Of a stretch of 64,000 nt of DNA, positions 1-8,732 are shown in pieces. Position 1 is the first letter of the stretch. Each line of letters begins with the position of its first letter. The stretch spans positions 372,001 to 436,000 of the forward strand of contig NZ_JAMXKF010000004.1 in NCBI RefSeq assembly GCF_024220585.1, written 5' to 3'. The position numbers and the translations under genes are program-made. The notes under the pieces are model-generated. The model saw nothing but the letters and a program-made list of their open reading frames with translations. It was not told the DNA's origin and made no database searches. The stretch comes from Dyadobacter diqingensis (lineage in GTDB: Bacteria > Bacteroidota > Bacteroidia > Cytophagales > Spirosomataceae).

Positions 1-20
1 GGCACCTGATTGAGATGGCA

Positions 21-1262
21 TTAAGGCAAAAATGTCAGAGCAGGTTGAGCAGAACGTTCAGTTAACATTGCCTCAATTTTCTCTAAACGGGCATTGGAAA
101 CTGATTCTTTTTGTTTTGAAGCAGCCAGTTCTGCTTTGAGCAGATTTACCTCCTGAATTAAAGCCTGAATCGCAATCAGATTGACGCCATCGAAATCGGC
201 CTGATTAATGCTTTTAGGTTCTCCGATTGTTCCCAGTGAATCGGTGCCGAAAGCTGCAAAGAAATCCTGAGCCATAGGTCCGTAGTGACGGAAAGTTGTA
301 ACGTCCTGTCCTTTGTAATTCCAGCTTCCCAGTTTCATTTTACTGATCTTGGCAAGAAAATCAGCGCCATCTGCCTTTCTGAAATTCTCTTTGCGGGTTG
401 AGTCTGAAAGCACAGTCCAGGCATTGCCGCCGTGAGCAAGCGCTACGCCAATCGTCGCCTGATAATTGGTGAACAACTTGTAGCCACTGTTAAAACGCAT
501 AACCATTTGATTATCCAGGTCCGGTTTCAGGAACTCACCATTGGTTACCTGCGTAGCGTCACCGAAAGCAAAACTGCCTTTTTTCAGCATGGTGTGACAA
601 TTTGATCCCAACGTCACAGAATAATCACCGCTTGACCAGCTGTTGAAACCAATGGCGGTTGTATATTTTCCGGTGGTCGTGGTGGTATGACCCATTGCGG
701 TGGAGTAGTCTCCCGAAGCATCTGAGCCATAACCCAGTGCAACGGAGTAGTCGCCGATGGCGGAATTGGTATTACCCAGTGCTACGGAATAGTTACCCCC
801 GGCAAAACTTTGTTTGCCCATGGCAATCGCACTTTCTCCGGACGCAATATTGGTGTTCCCAATGGCAACGGCACCTTTACCGGAAGCCTTACTTACTTCA
901 CCCATTGCGATGGAAAACATATTGGTTGCCTGTGCATCTTTCCCGAACGCGAAGGAAAGTTCGCCAACATTGATAGGGTGCCACTGACTGCTGGTGACCA
1001 GTCCTGCGCGGAATGCCGTTTTGTTTCCAAACCATACAAGTTTTTTCCCGCTGCCGGTCAGGTCGTAACCGAACAGTACATCTTTATCTTCAACAACATG
1101 GAAAAATGCCTGCGGGGTGGACGTCCCTATACCTACTTGCGCCATGGTACTTTTTGAAAACAGGATAATTAAAAGGGATAAAAGAAGTGCCGGATTTTTG
1201 CGTGTGTGAAAACCAGCGGATTTTAAAAGAGAAAATGAGTGACAGTAAAGAAGATTTTTCAT
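21..1262 (-). CDS. YadA-head-repeat adhesin with C-terminal S74 intramolecular chaperone
   Basis: Predicted secreted or surface fibre protein of 413 residues. A signal peptide (hydrophobic LLLSLLIILF, then AQ) is followed by repeated AxAMG/SVALG 14-residue units typical of YadA-like trimeric adhesin heads. Next comes an SDSTRKEN motif opening a Peptidase_S74 (endosialidase chaperone) domain, which in known families trimerises the fibre and cleaves itself off. A short coiled coil (LIQEVNLLKAELAASKQ) closes the protein. An in-frame ATG exists at 1337 but lies inside the TAnnTTTG promoter box at 1335-1342, so 1262 is the start; this gives a leader of about 65 nt. The promoter carries the 32-bp-spaced direct repeats shared with two other loci in this window. 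Family assignment is firm; the surface role is inferred. Confidence 0.85.
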   Translation of the reverse strand: MKNLLYCHSFSLLKSAGFHTRKNPALLLSLLIILFSKSTMAQVGIGTSTPQAFFHVVEDKDVLFGYDLTGSGKKLVWFGNKTAFRAGLVTSSQWHPINVGELSFAFGKDAQATNMFSIAMGEVSKASGKGAVAIGNTNIASGESAIAMGKQSFAGGNYSVALGNTNSAIGDYSVALGYGSDASGDYSTAMGHTTTTTGKYTTAIGFNSWSSGDYSVTLGSNCHTMLKKGSFAFGDATQVTNGEFLKPDLDNQMVMRFNSGYKLFTNYQATIGVALAHGGNAWTVLSDSTRKENFRKADGADFLAKISKMKLGSWNYKGQDVTTFRHYGPMAQDFFAAFGTDSLGTIGEPKSINQADFDGVNLIAIQALIQEVNLLKAELAASKQKESVSNARLEKIEAMLTERSAQPALTFLP

Positions 1263-1334
1263 GACAAATTTTGAATATAAAAGAATGATTAAAGCCTCGT
1301 TTGGACACGAAAGTATTTTCGTTGGAAGGCGTTG

Positions 1335-1424
1335 CAAACTTAGGTCAGTTCACAGCGAGGCTCCAATTTTTGGAAGTATACAAGAAGTAAACGACCGGAT
1401 ATTTAAGGTATACAAAAGGTGGAC
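1335..1424 (-). promoter_or_regulatory. Promoter with 32-bp-spaced direct repeats (site A)
   Basis: Two 17-bp direct repeats lie at 1376-1392 (GTATACAAGAAGTAAAC) and 1408-1424 (GTATACAAAAGGTGGAC), start to start exactly 32 bp. Reading leftward, a Bacteroidota -7 box TAAGTTTG (minus strand, 1342-1335) follows 34 bp after the proximal repeat. No good -33 TTTG is visible, as expected for an activator-dependent promoter. The same arrangement occurs at 28433-28521 and 29731-29820. The binding protein is inferred to be the TPR-LuxR regulator at 29878-31653. Confidence 0.75.
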
Positions 1425-1641
1425 GAGGCCAGTTTAAGCCTGAAAAAGTGCTGTTTTCTATTTCTTTTTGGAGGATTAGCAGAAAATCGCAGGTGTCCGG
1501 GGGGGCCTTTTGATCAAAATACTATTTGACACGATATCACAGGATCATTGACGGTTCCGGGTTGTTCTGTACGGGGAAATGAGCAGGGTATTAAATCAGA
1601 GACTGCGATAAAATGATTGAAAATTTATATCATCAGCATGG

Positions 1642-1690
1642 AAGAAATGAATTATTTCATTTGGAATAATATAGAAATAATTCATTTCTT
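1642..1690. other. 17-bp perfect inverted repeat in the 1.34-2.12 kb intergenic region
   Basis: Arms at 1642-1658 and 1674-1690 (AAGAAATGAATTATTTC and its exact complement) enclose a 15-nt loop. It is AT-rich and could be a bidirectional terminator or an operator. Apart from this, site A and the -7 box at 1835, the region 1338-2118 shows no coding sequence I can support. Confidence 0.5.
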
Positions 1691-1834
1691 TACTTGATAT
1701 TCAGAAACCAAATAATCAAAAAGTAACTACACTTTAATTGTGTAATATATTGTTGATTAGATAGTTATTTGATTAAATGATTAGTAGAAAGAATTCCTGT
1801 TTTTGGAAAATGCTTTTTTAGATCACGGAAAGAT

Positions 1835-1842
1835 TATCTTTG
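1835..1842 (+). promoter_or_regulatory. Possible -7 box (TATCTTTG) for the SASA esterase
   Basis: TATCTTTG matches the Bacteroidota -7 consensus TAnnTTTG. No convincing -33 box is seen, and the next gene starts about 280 bp downstream, so the assignment is tentative. Confidence 0.3.
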
Positions 1843-2118
1843 TGAACATAATCGATATTGACCTGCAAAACTTTGGTTTTTAGTATTTCAATATTTTTTT
1901 TCAGACAGTGCAACGCCTTTTGGAGTTTTTGTGTCTAAAAGTATAGTTAAGTAACGTTATCACATTTCACCAGTTTATGAACGTATTTTTAAAGTTAGGT
2001 TTTGCCCGTTTTCATCACGTAATGTGTTAGCAAGTGTTCCAGGATTTACCCTTAACGGAAATATCCGCCAAAAGTCAACTTATTAAATAATCCTCCTGAT
2101 TAATAGCAAAAGCATATC

Positions 2119-4320
2119 GTGGTTAAGCGTATTTTTTCTTTTCGAATTTTATTGAGTTTAATAGGGATTTTAACAATTCCGATGGTTGTAAAAGGCCAGA
2201 TTGATGTTACCACGCCGCTGGAACGGTCTGTTTATCAACGTGAAATAAATGGATCGGCTGACGTGATTATCAGTGGTAACTACGCAATCCCGGTGGATAA
2301 AATTGAGGTACGGGCAACTCCTGTTGCTGATGGGCAAGGGAAACCCATCAATTGGACCACCTTGCAGGATAAACCGACCGGTGGGATATTCAGCGGGAAA
2401 CTGGCCATATCCGGAGGCTGGTATAAAGTGGAAGTCCGCGGCTTGAAAGGAGGCATCGCAATCGGAAATATCGATGTAATTTCACGTGTTGGTGTTGGTG
2501 AGGTTTTTATCATTTCGGGACAGTCTAACGCCCAGGGAATGGACGAATCCAATCCGTCGGCACCTTTACCACCGCCTGCGAAGGACGACCGGGTAAACTA
2601 TGTGATATTTGATAACGATGCCCAGAACAGGTGGACGGATGCACCCGTTGCAAATATTCAGTCTTTGCAGCTTCAGACAGCCTGGAATGGAGGCGGCCAG
2701 AACCCCAATATTATGGGGCCAAGAGGCCATACTTCATGGTGCTGGGGTATTTTGGGGGATCTTTTGGCGCAACGTCTTAATGTTCCCATTTTGTTTGTGA
2801 ATACAGGCTGGTCGGGGACTTCGATACAAAACTGGCGCGAAAGCAGTCAGGATATTATCACCACCAATGCTTATGCGGCTGCCGTTAAATTGCCGGCGAA
2901 AATGCCTTATGGAAATCTCAGGCTGGCGATGCAGTATTATGCAAAACCTTTTGGTGCGAGGGCGATTCTCTGGATGCAGGGTGAAACCGATAATTTACCA
3001 CGCAGGACAAACGCAGACACTTACAAAAACGATCTTAAATCCGTTATTGCCAAGCTTTCATCGGATGTCAATCATCAGATAACCTGGGTTATTGCGCGTA
3101 CATCAAAAGTGTCTATTCCTGATGATCCTAAATTTACCTCGGTTACAAGCTCCGATATTATCGCCGGGCAAAATGCCGTTTTAAGTGACCTGCCAAACAT
3201 TACATATCCCGGACCGGAAACGGATAATCTTCCGGCCAACCGTAGTGATGGAACACACTTTTTTGGTGAAGCTGCATTGAAAGTTTTGGCAAATGCCTGG
3301 AACGAAACACTAAATACGAATTTCTTCGCCACGGTTAATCCCGTTTCTGTTTCACAGGAACCCAAAATTACCAGTGTTTGTGCCGACAATAACAACTCTG
3401 TAAACCTCTCTTTGCCGGATGGTTACCTCAATTACAAGTGGGCGATAGAGGTAAATGGGAGATACAGCGAAAATTTCGGAAGGTTTATCAATGTTACGGA
3501 GCCTGGCAAATATACGGGTACAGTGAAAGATGCGTTTGGAAATGCCCTGGTTACGCAAACGATGATTATTAACACAAGTATCAGGCCGGTTACGCCGACA
3601 ATTCGTGAAATTGGTTCACAACAGGCCTGTGCAGATTCTTCGTTTACTTTTTCAATCAATCAGGGGAATGACCTTTACAACTGGTATAGGCAAGGGAAAA
3701 GTGAAGCACTGGCAACAAACACATCGCTGACGGTTTCAGACGGAGGGAATTATTTTGTAAGAAGCGAAAGTGTATTTGGATGTTTGTCCAATACTTCCGA
3801 CGTGTCTTCGCTGACCGTTCGCCCGAAAGTTCCTACGCCGATTATTGAAAGAACGGGACCATTTACTGCGCTGGCAACGATCAATCAAACAGATTTGAAA
3901 GAAAAATATGACTGGAAAGTCGGCGGTGAGATCGTTACCAGTTCAACGACTAATATTATCAAAACTGCTCAAACAGGAACTTACTCCGCAAGGGCAGGCG
4001 TAACTTATATACTGGGGAATAATCTGTTGACCTGTTATTCAACTTTCTCAAATGACCTTCAGGTGATCACAGAAGGTGTTTCTGATGTGGTGGTATTTCC
4101 TAATCCAGGCACCCGTGATAACGTATATGTGGAATCACTGGATGATATAACAGACGCAGAAATCATTGTGTATGATTTGTACGGCAGGATAATGACTACG
4201 CAAAAGCAGGATATGAAAAGTCGCGTCAAGATTTTGATAAAGAATTTACAGCCAGGAAAATATGTTGTACGAATCAAAGGTGCCGGTATTGATGTGGCAA
4301 GACAACTGGTAGTTAACTAG
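2119..4320 (+). CDS. Secreted SASA/SGNH-type acetylesterase with Ig-like and PorSS sorting domains
   Basis: Exported 733-residue protein. After a signal peptide and a beta-rich N-terminal domain it shows ISGQSNAQGM with the nucleophile Ser136 of the GQSN motif, and a downstream SDGTHFF with the likely Asp/His pair. This is the arrangement of the sialate O-acetylesterase/SASA family, which removes acetyl groups from sugars. About 150 residues of Ig-like modules follow, and the C-terminus (VVVFPNPG, IYDLYGRI-like, LQPGKYVVRI) is a type A sorting domain of the type IX secretion system. The start is GTG at 2119; no in-frame ATG lies nearby. The gene converges on hmp and is ended by a strong hairpin at 4371. 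The substrate is unknown; xylan, sialic acid and pectin acetyl groups are all possible. Confidence 0.8.
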   Translation: MVKRIFSFRILLSLIGILTIPMVVKGQIDVTTPLERSVYQREINGSADVIISGNYAIPVDKIEVRATPVADGQGKPINWTTLQDKPTGGIFSGKLAISGGWYKVEVRGLKGGIAIGNIDVISRVGVGEVFIISGQSNAQGMDESNPSAPLPPPAKDDRVNYVIFDNDAQNRWTDAPVANIQSLQLQTAWNGGGQNPNIMGPRGHTSWCWGILGDLLAQRLNVPILFVNTGWSGTSIQNWRESSQDIITTNAYAAAVKLPAKMPYGNLRLAMQYYAKPFGARAILWMQGETDNLPRRTNADTYKNDLKSVIAKLSSDVNHQITWVIARTSKVSIPDDPKFTSVTSSDIIAGQNAVLSDLPNITYPGPETDNLPANRSDGTHFFGEAALKVLANAWNETLNTNFFATVNPVSVSQEPKITSVCADNNNSVNLSLPDGYLNYKWAIEVNGRYSENFGRFINVTEPGKYTGTVKDAFGNALVTQTMIINTSIRPVTPTIREIGSQQACADSSFTFSINQGNDLYNWYRQGKSEALATNTSLTVSDGGNYFVRSESVFGCLSNTSDVSSLTVRPKVPTPIIERTGPFTALATINQTDLKEKYDWKVGGEIVTSSTTNIIKTAQTGTYSARAGVTYILGNNLLTCYSTFSNDLQVITEGVSDVVVFPNPGTRDNVYVESLDDITDAEIIVYDLYGRIMTTQKQDMKSRVKILIKNLQPGKYVVRIKGAGIDVARQLVVN

Positions 4321-4370
4321 TATTTCTCAAATAAGCAGGTGAGCGTTACCTGTTGATGATCTTTAAATGT

Positions 4371-4415
4371 AAAAAACGGCTATATTTCTGAATGCCAGAA
4401 ATATAGCCGTTTTTT
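4371..4415. terminator. Intrinsic terminator, 20-bp stem
   Basis: A20-bp perfect stem at 4371-4390/4396-4415 with a 5-nt loop, A-run on the left and T-run on the right. It can act in both directions between the convergent esterase and hmp genes. Confidence 0.85.
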
Positions 4416-4443
4416 ATTTTCAGAGGGTAAGTTGTGTATTTAA

Positions 4444-4479
4444 TGGAAACCTACCGCTTTTTAGAGCGGGAGGTTTCCA
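4444..4479 (-). terminator. Hairpin directly after hmp stop
   Basis: Arms 4444-4458 and 4465-4479 pair at 14 of 15 positions around a 6-nt loop, two bases past the hmp stop codon. There is no clear T-run, so it may instead protect the mRNA 3' end. Confidence 0.55.
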
Positions 4480-4481
4480 CC

Positions 4482-5696
4482 CTAATTCAGATTGAGCGTT
4501 TGCGGACCAAACTCTTCAAAATGGATGAAGTCTTTGCTAATTCCCTTGTTAACCAGTTCTTTATAATGTTTGCTGATAAAAGGGGCGGGGCCACAGATGT
4601 AATATTCTGTATTCGGCGCGATCAGCTCATTTCCCAGCACATTTAAATCTACCCAGCCCTCATACAAATCCTCGTTGGTCGTTTCATCACCAATTTCATT
4701 GTAGAATATGTGCTTGTTGATGGCTTTTTTCTCACCTGCCCAATATTCAATAACATCTTTAAAGGCATGAACATTTTTGTCGCGACACCCGTGAATCCAT
4801 GTTTTTGGTTTTTTACTGCCACTTCTGATCAGTTCCTCGAGCATACTGATCAGCGGTGTTTGCCCCACACCACCACTGATGAAGACAACCGGATGATCAT
4901 TTTCAGTTTTTAACGTAAAGCTTCCGGTCGGCGCTGAAACATCGATTAGGTCTCCCTGATTCACAAAATCATGCAGCCGGTTGCTGATCATTCCGTCCGG
5001 ATTCAGATTTCCGGAAGTTTCTTTTTTGACGGAAATCCGGTAATACAATCCATTTGGCGCGCTGGAAATGCTATACTGACGTGGTTGCAGGAGATTAAGT
5101 TCTGGTAGAAAAAGACGTACGCTGATGAATTGACCGGGCAGAAAACTGGCTACCGGACCTCCGTCAGAAGGGTATAGGTGGAACGAAGTGATCTCGGTGG
5201 ATTCGGCAATTTTCTCCTTCACAATAAACGGGCGCCATCCGGTCCATCCGCCTTTCTTTTGCACTTGTTTGTTGTAAAGATGTGTTTCATGCCCCGACAT
5301 GATCTGCGCCAGCTGGGTATAGGCAACTCCCCAGGCATCGATAATTTCCGGTGTGGCGGCTGCTCCAAGCACCTCCGAAATTGACGCTAAAAGATGCTCG
5401 CCAACGATGATGTAATGCTCCGGTCGTATATCTAGACTCACATGTTTCTGCCCGATGCCATCCACCACAGGCATTAGCACCGCTGGATTTTCGATATTCT
5501 CAGCATATGCCAATACTGCCATCGCCAGTGCTGTTTGCTGTCGGCCGTTCTGCTGGTTGCCCATGTTGAAAACGTTTTTCAGTTCCGGATTATGGGCAAA
5601 CATCCGTTTGTAAAAGTGCGTGGTCAACAATACTCCGTTTTCTTTCAAAACCGGTACCGTGGCTTTGATAAGGTCTTTTTGATCTTGCGTTATCAT
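4482..5696 (-). CDS. hmp: Flavohemoglobin, nitric oxide dioxygenase
   Basis: A 404-residue cytoplasmic protein that oxidises NO to nitrate with O2 and NAD(P)H. The globin domain (about 1-140) keeps the E. coli Hmp residues at identical positions: TyrB10 = Y29, GlnE7 = Q53, proximal HisF8 = H85 and Y95. The FAD domain has RQYSISSAP, and the NAD domain has GGVGQTP and YICGPAPF. Length is normal for the family. The upstream cupin gene on the same strand is about 54 bp away and probably co-transcribed. The shared promoter region at 6212-6270 carries an inverted repeat also found before the truncated hemoglobin, which suggests NO-responsive control. Assignment is firm. Confidence 0.96.
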   Translation of the reverse strand: MITQDQKDLIKATVPVLKENGVLLTTHFYKRMFAHNPELKNVFNMGNQQNGRQQTALAMAVLAYAENIENPAVLMPVVDGIGQKHVSLDIRPEHYIIVGEHLLASISEVLGAAATPEIIDAWGVAYTQLAQIMSGHETHLYNKQVQKKGGWTGWRPFIVKEKIAESTEITSFHLYPSDGGPVASFLPGQFISVRLFLPELNLLQPRQYSISSAPNGLYYRISVKKETSGNLNPDGMISNRLHDFVNQGDLIDVSAPTGSFTLKTENDHPVVFISGGVGQTPLISMLEELIRSGSKKPKTWIHGCRDKNVHAFKDVIEYWAGEKKAINKHIFYNEIGDETTNEDLYEGWVDLNVLGNELIAPNTEYYICGPAPFISKHYKELVNKGISKDFIHFEEFGPQTLNLN

Positions 5697-5750
5697 TCTT
5701 AATTCTGTTTTGATGTTAATTATTTGATTTTGCGGAGGTGATCTGATCTC

Positions 5751-6047
5751 TTAACCCATGATCAGAAAGCACAAACTATCTTCACTGGCTTCCAGCGAAT
5801 GGAGAATATTCACCGGGATTTCAATGTCCTCATGCTTATAAACGACCGTTAACTTTTCATTTTCTTTATAAATCACCGAACCTTCATTTACTAAAAGTCG
5901 GGTAGGGACAACTGTTTTATGTTCTTTCAGGATCATTCCCTTTTTCATTCCGATCACGATGGTCTTGAAATGTTCATTTGAGCGGATAATTTTAAGCACC
6001 GGGTGATTGGCTGTTTCTAATTGCGATAACACCTCTTTGATAACCAT
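5751..6047 (-). CDS. Small cupin-fold protein upstream of hmp
   Basis: A 98-residue soluble protein. The pattern of short beta-strands with GMKKGMILKEHKT, VNEGSVIY and PVNILHSLEA is that of a single conserved cupin barrel, with His residues at the expected metal positions. Cupins of this size often accompany hmp or nitrite-stress genes in Bacteroidota, but the reaction, if any, is unknown. An upstream in-frame ATG at 6137 would add a 30-residue basic, aromatic-rich extension that looks non-coding; the start MVIKEVL at 6047 is preferred. Probably the first gene of a cupin-hmp operon transcribed from the -7 box at 6212-6219. Confidence 0.7.
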   Translation of the reverse strand: MVIKEVLSQLETANHPVLKIIRSNEHFKTIVIGMKKGMILKEHKTVVPTRLLVNEGSVIYKENEKLTVVYKHEDIEIPVNILHSLEASEDSLCFLIMG

Positions 6048-6211
6048 AATTAGTTTTATTAAAATATATAAATACCTTTTTATCTTTTTAATGTATAAAC
6101 AAAAAGAATTCATTGGGTAAACCGGCATTACTTTCAAAAAGCAGAAACGTATTGAAGTCTTTTTATGCTGTAAATCCGTTTTTTGAAAAATAACTTAACC
6201 GGGTGACGGAA

Positions 6212-6270
6212 CAAAGGTAGTGGTAAAATTGAATAATAAAAGATGTATTTGTCTTTTATTATTCAATTTT
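6212..6270. promoter_or_regulatory. hmp-cupin promoter with 19-bp inverted repeat (candidate NO operator)
   Basis: A perfect 19-bp inverted repeat (6225-6243/6252-6270, 8-nt spacer) has the core AATAAAAGA-N8-TCTTTTATT. The same core with the same spacer recurs at 7057-7082 before the truncated hemoglobin. On the minus strand a -7 box TACCTTTG (6219-6212) places the core over the -33 region. An NsrR-like half site AAGATGTATTT (6240-6250) overlaps it, but the matching second half is absent. Control by the adjacent Crp-like protein is an inference. Confidence 0.6.
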
Positions 6271-6443
6271 TTGAAAGACAGATATAATTTCTTAACAGCA
6301 AGGTAGTTATAACGATCAATAAAATTTTTTTCGCCAATCAAATGTTTGGTATATGCCGGGCCGACAGAAAATAAGTCTTTTGACAGATGTTATTTATACT
6401 TGAAAAACCCGTTATTTGATTTTCAGAAAGCCAGCAAAACATA

Positions 6444-7016
6444 ATGTTCAAAAATTTAACAGACCACATCGCCAGGTTCGTTAGTCTAAGCGAAGACGAG
6501 CAGGAAATATTCGTTTCATATCTGAAATACAAGCATTTAAAAAAGAACGGGTTTTTACTGGAAGAGGGGCAGGTTTGTCATGGTAATTATTTCATTTTAA
6601 AGGGGTGCCTGAGGCTGTATTTTGTGAAGGATAATGGGAATAAACAAATTATTCAGTTTGCCATTGAAAACTGGTGGATGACTGATTATACAAGCTTTGA
6701 ACAGAAAATTCCTTCCGGCTTTTTTATCCAGGCGATTGAAGAAACCGAGGTGGCTTACATTGAAAGCAGCTCGCAGTACGACCTTTTTGACGGGGTACCC
6801 AAAATTGAAAGGTATTTCAGATTGATCTTACAAAAATATCATTCCGCCTCATTGATGCGGCTCCAATACATTTATGACCTGACTCCCGAAGATCGTTATC
6901 GTCATTTTTACGGTTTGTTTCCCCAATTTGTTCAGCGAATCCCGCAATATATGCTGGCGTCCTATCTTGGGTTTACGCCGGAGTTTTTAAGCAAAATCCG
7001 CGCAAAAATGATTTAA
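6444..7016 (+). CDS. Crp/Fnr-family transcription regulator
   Basis: A 190-residue regulator with an N-terminal cyclic-nucleotide-binding-like beta barrel (about 20-120; LLEEGQVCHGNYFILKGCL and QIIQFAIENWW are typical) and a C-terminal winged helix. The recognition region reads YMLASYLGFTPEFLSKIRAK. This matches the short Bacteroidota Crp-like proteins that lack the Arg/Ser needed for cAMP contact. It is divergent from the cupin-hmp operon and followed by a truncated hemoglobin gene. The two copies of the AATAAAAGA-N8-TCTTTTATT repeat flank this gene, so it is the best candidate in the window for their binding protein and for an NO or oxygen-linked signal. The ligand is unknown. Confidence 0.85.
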   Translation: MFKNLTDHIARFVSLSEDEQEIFVSYLKYKHLKKNGFLLEEGQVCHGNYFILKGCLRLYFVKDNGNKQIIQFAIENWWMTDYTSFEQKIPSGFFIQAIEETEVAYIESSSQYDLFDGVPKIERYFRLILQKYHSASLMRLQYIYDLTPEDRYRHFYGLFPQFVQRIPQYMLASYLGFTPEFLSKIRAKMI

Positions 7017-7056
7017 TGAGATATCCTGGAAGATGTATATTTTGTGTGTCCCGTGA

Positions 7057-7104
7057 AATAAAAGACTAAAAACTCTTTTATTGTTATTGTCTTCACTATA
7101 TTTG
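7057..7104 (+). promoter_or_regulatory. Promoter/operator of the truncated hemoglobin gene
   Basis: The inverted repeat AATAAAAGA (7057-7065) N8 TCTTTTATT (7074-7082) has the same core and spacer as at 6235-6260. A -7 box TATATTTG lies at 7097-7104, so the right arm overlaps the -33 position. Confidence 0.6.
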
Positions 7105-7178
7105 CCGATAATCATCGGGGGGATATTTGAAACGGGAGAGGACCATCAGGTGTTTAGGGGATATTATTTGGCAATTCA

Positions 7179-7565
7179 ATGGAAGTTACACGGGAAATAT
7201 TGGATCTTGAAGACGTGAAGCTGCTGGTCGATAGCTTTTACGATAAGGTACGGGAGGACGATAAACTGGCTCCGGTTTTTGAGGAGCGGATTCAGGGAAA
7301 CTGGCGCCCGCATCTGCAAAAGATGTACAAATTCTGGCAGACCGTTTTGCTGGGCGAACACACTTATTTCGGGAGTCCGTTCCCGCATCATGCCATGCTG
7401 CCCGTGGACCATTCACATTTTGCTACCTGGCTTGAACTGTTCAATCAAACCATTGAGGAGCTGTTTTCGGGAGAGAAGGCGGAAGAGGCGAGATGGAGGG
7501 CTCTGAAAATGGCGGAGTTGTTTGAGCATAAAATTACATATCTGAGAGGTACGAAAGAAACATAA
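7179..7565 (+). CDS. Group III truncated hemoglobin
   Basis: A 128-residue single-domain heme protein of the 2/2 globin fold. Its sequence fits group III (trHbP): LVDSFYDKVREDDKLAPVF at the N-terminus with the TyrB10 region, a Trp-rich middle (NWRPHLQKMYKFWQTVLLG), and the proximal-His segment HHAMLPVDHSHFATW. Group III proteins bind O2, NO or peroxide and are linked to nitrosative stress or microaerobic growth. It follows the Crp-like gene and has its own promoter with the putative NO operator. About 95 bp separates it from the AhpD-like gene downstream. Family is confident; its reaction in the cell is not known. Confidence 0.9.
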   Translation: MEVTREILDLEDVKLLVDSFYDKVREDDKLAPVFEERIQGNWRPHLQKMYKFWQTVLLGEHTYFGSPFPHHAMLPVDHSHFATWLELFNQTIEELFSGEKAEEARWRALKMAELFEHKITYLRGTKET

Positions 7566-7659
7566 AATATTATCTGTTTGGATGTATTTCTTAATCCTGA
7601 TTAAGTTTTTTTGGCAAATCAACTCCGAAATTTGTCCTATTATAAACTTAAACAAAGAC

Positions 7660-8094
7660 ATGGAAAAGAGAATTAACATCGCAGAAGTAGAACCCACAGG
7701 ATACAAAGCCATTCAGGCACTGGAAAAGTACATTCAAAGTACGCCGCTGACCGCCAAACATAGAGAACTGATCAAAATCCGCGCATCACAAATTAATGGC
7801 TGTGCTTACTGTATCGATATGCATACCCGTGATGCACGGAAAGCCGGTGAAACCGAACAGCGCATATACGCACTGAATGCATGGAGAGATACGCCATTTT
7901 TTACGCCGGAGGAGCGTGTAATACTGGCATTAACTGAGGAGGTGACCCTGATCAATAACCACGTTTCTGATAAAACCTATGCTGAGGCAGCTGCCTTGCT
8001 GGACGAAAATTACCTGGCGCAGGTTATTCTGTCGATCATCACGATCAACGCCTGGAACCGTATTGGCATTGCAACGGGCATGATGCCAGCTTAA
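7660..8094 (+). CDS. Carboxymuconolactone decarboxylase/AhpD-family protein
   Basis: A 144-residue cytoplasmic protein. NGCAYCIDMHTRDARKAGE contains the family's redox motif CxxC (C48, C51) followed by His55, and the helical pattern EERVILALTEEVTLI is typical. AhpD-like members act as peroxidatic or disulfide reductase partners. An in-frame upstream start at 7582 would add 26 residues with no conserved character; ATG at 7660 is preferred. It sits 25 bp before a DoxX gene, and the pair probably forms an operon. Such AhpD-DoxX pairs are common in Bacteroidota and suggest a role in oxidative or thiol stress. Confidence 0.87.
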   Translation: MEKRINIAEVEPTGYKAIQALEKYIQSTPLTAKHRELIKIRASQINGCAYCIDMHTRDARKAGETEQRIYALNAWRDTPFFTPEERVILALTEEVTLINNHVSDKTYAEAAALLDENYLAQVILSIITINAWNRIGIATGMMPA

Positions 8095-8118
8095 AACATA
8101 TTTTAAACTGATCACTAA

Positions 8119-8586
8119 ATGACAAAATATCAGCATATCGCCGCGCTTTTGCTGCGCCTGGCAACGGCCGCAAATTTTTTATCCGCAGTGGCAGACCGTT
8201 TCGGGTTCTGGGGAAAGCCGGGTGACCCGGGTGTCAGCTGGGGTAACTGGGAGAATTTTGTGTTGTATAACCAGCAGGTCAATTCCTTTTTACCGCCTTC
8301 GTTTGCGCTATTTTTAGGAACAACGGCGACGGTACTCGAAATTATTTTGCCTGTGATGCTGATTCTTGGATGGAAAATAAGACTGGCAGCATTGGGTTCT
8401 GCGGCCCTGACGCTTGGTTTTGCGCTCGCTATGACTTATTCGTTTGGCATTAAAGCACCGCTAAATTATGCTGTTTTTGTAGATTTCACTTCCGCATTTC
8501 TCCTGGCTACCATCGGGTATCACAGATGGAGCATTGACGCACTTTCCGCAGGAAATACGAGCTCAAAGGAAAAGATATTTGTCTGA
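8119..8586 (+). CDS. DoxX-family inner-membrane protein
   Basis: A 155-residue protein with about four membrane segments (LLLRLATAANFLSAVADRFG, a segment around FALFLGTTATVLEI, one around LGSAALTLGFALAMTY, and the last near FTSAFLLATIGYH). The N-terminal R-L-x-x-x-x-F-x-x-A-x-x-K/R-like pattern and length fit DoxX, whose members associate with quinone or thiol chemistry at the membrane. Downstream of and close to the AhpD-like gene; ended by the hairpin at 8656-8703. The precise role is unknown. Confidence 0.8.
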   Translation: MTKYQHIAALLLRLATAANFLSAVADRFGFWGKPGDPGVSWGNWENFVLYNQQVNSFLPPSFALFLGTTATVLEIILPVMLILGWKIRLAALGSAALTLGFALAMTYSFGIKAPLNYAVFVDFTSAFLLATIGYHRWSIDALSAGNTSSKEKIFV

Positions 8587-8655
8587 ATTAAAAAGCGGAC
8601 GAAATATCAGCTTTGAGTTGAGAACAAGTGTGTTACGCTTTATTCTATAAATTTT

Positions 8656-8703
8656 AAAGCTGCCATTTATGCGTCCTTCAGAAGGGGCATAAATGGCAGC
8701 TTT
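8656..8703. terminator. Bidirectional intrinsic terminator
   Basis: A17-bp perfect stem (8656-8672/8687-8703) with a 14-nt loop and a T-run to 8705, between the convergent DoxX and oxidoreductase genes. Confidence 0.85.
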
Positions 8704-8732
8704 TTAGTGAAGTTCTAAATTTCGTAAACGAG

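Noticed and set aside
6240..6250. NsrR site
   Set aside because: AAGATGTATTT matches one half of the known NsrR consensus, but the second half is not complementary and no NsrR gene is seen; the longer shared inverted repeat explains the site better.
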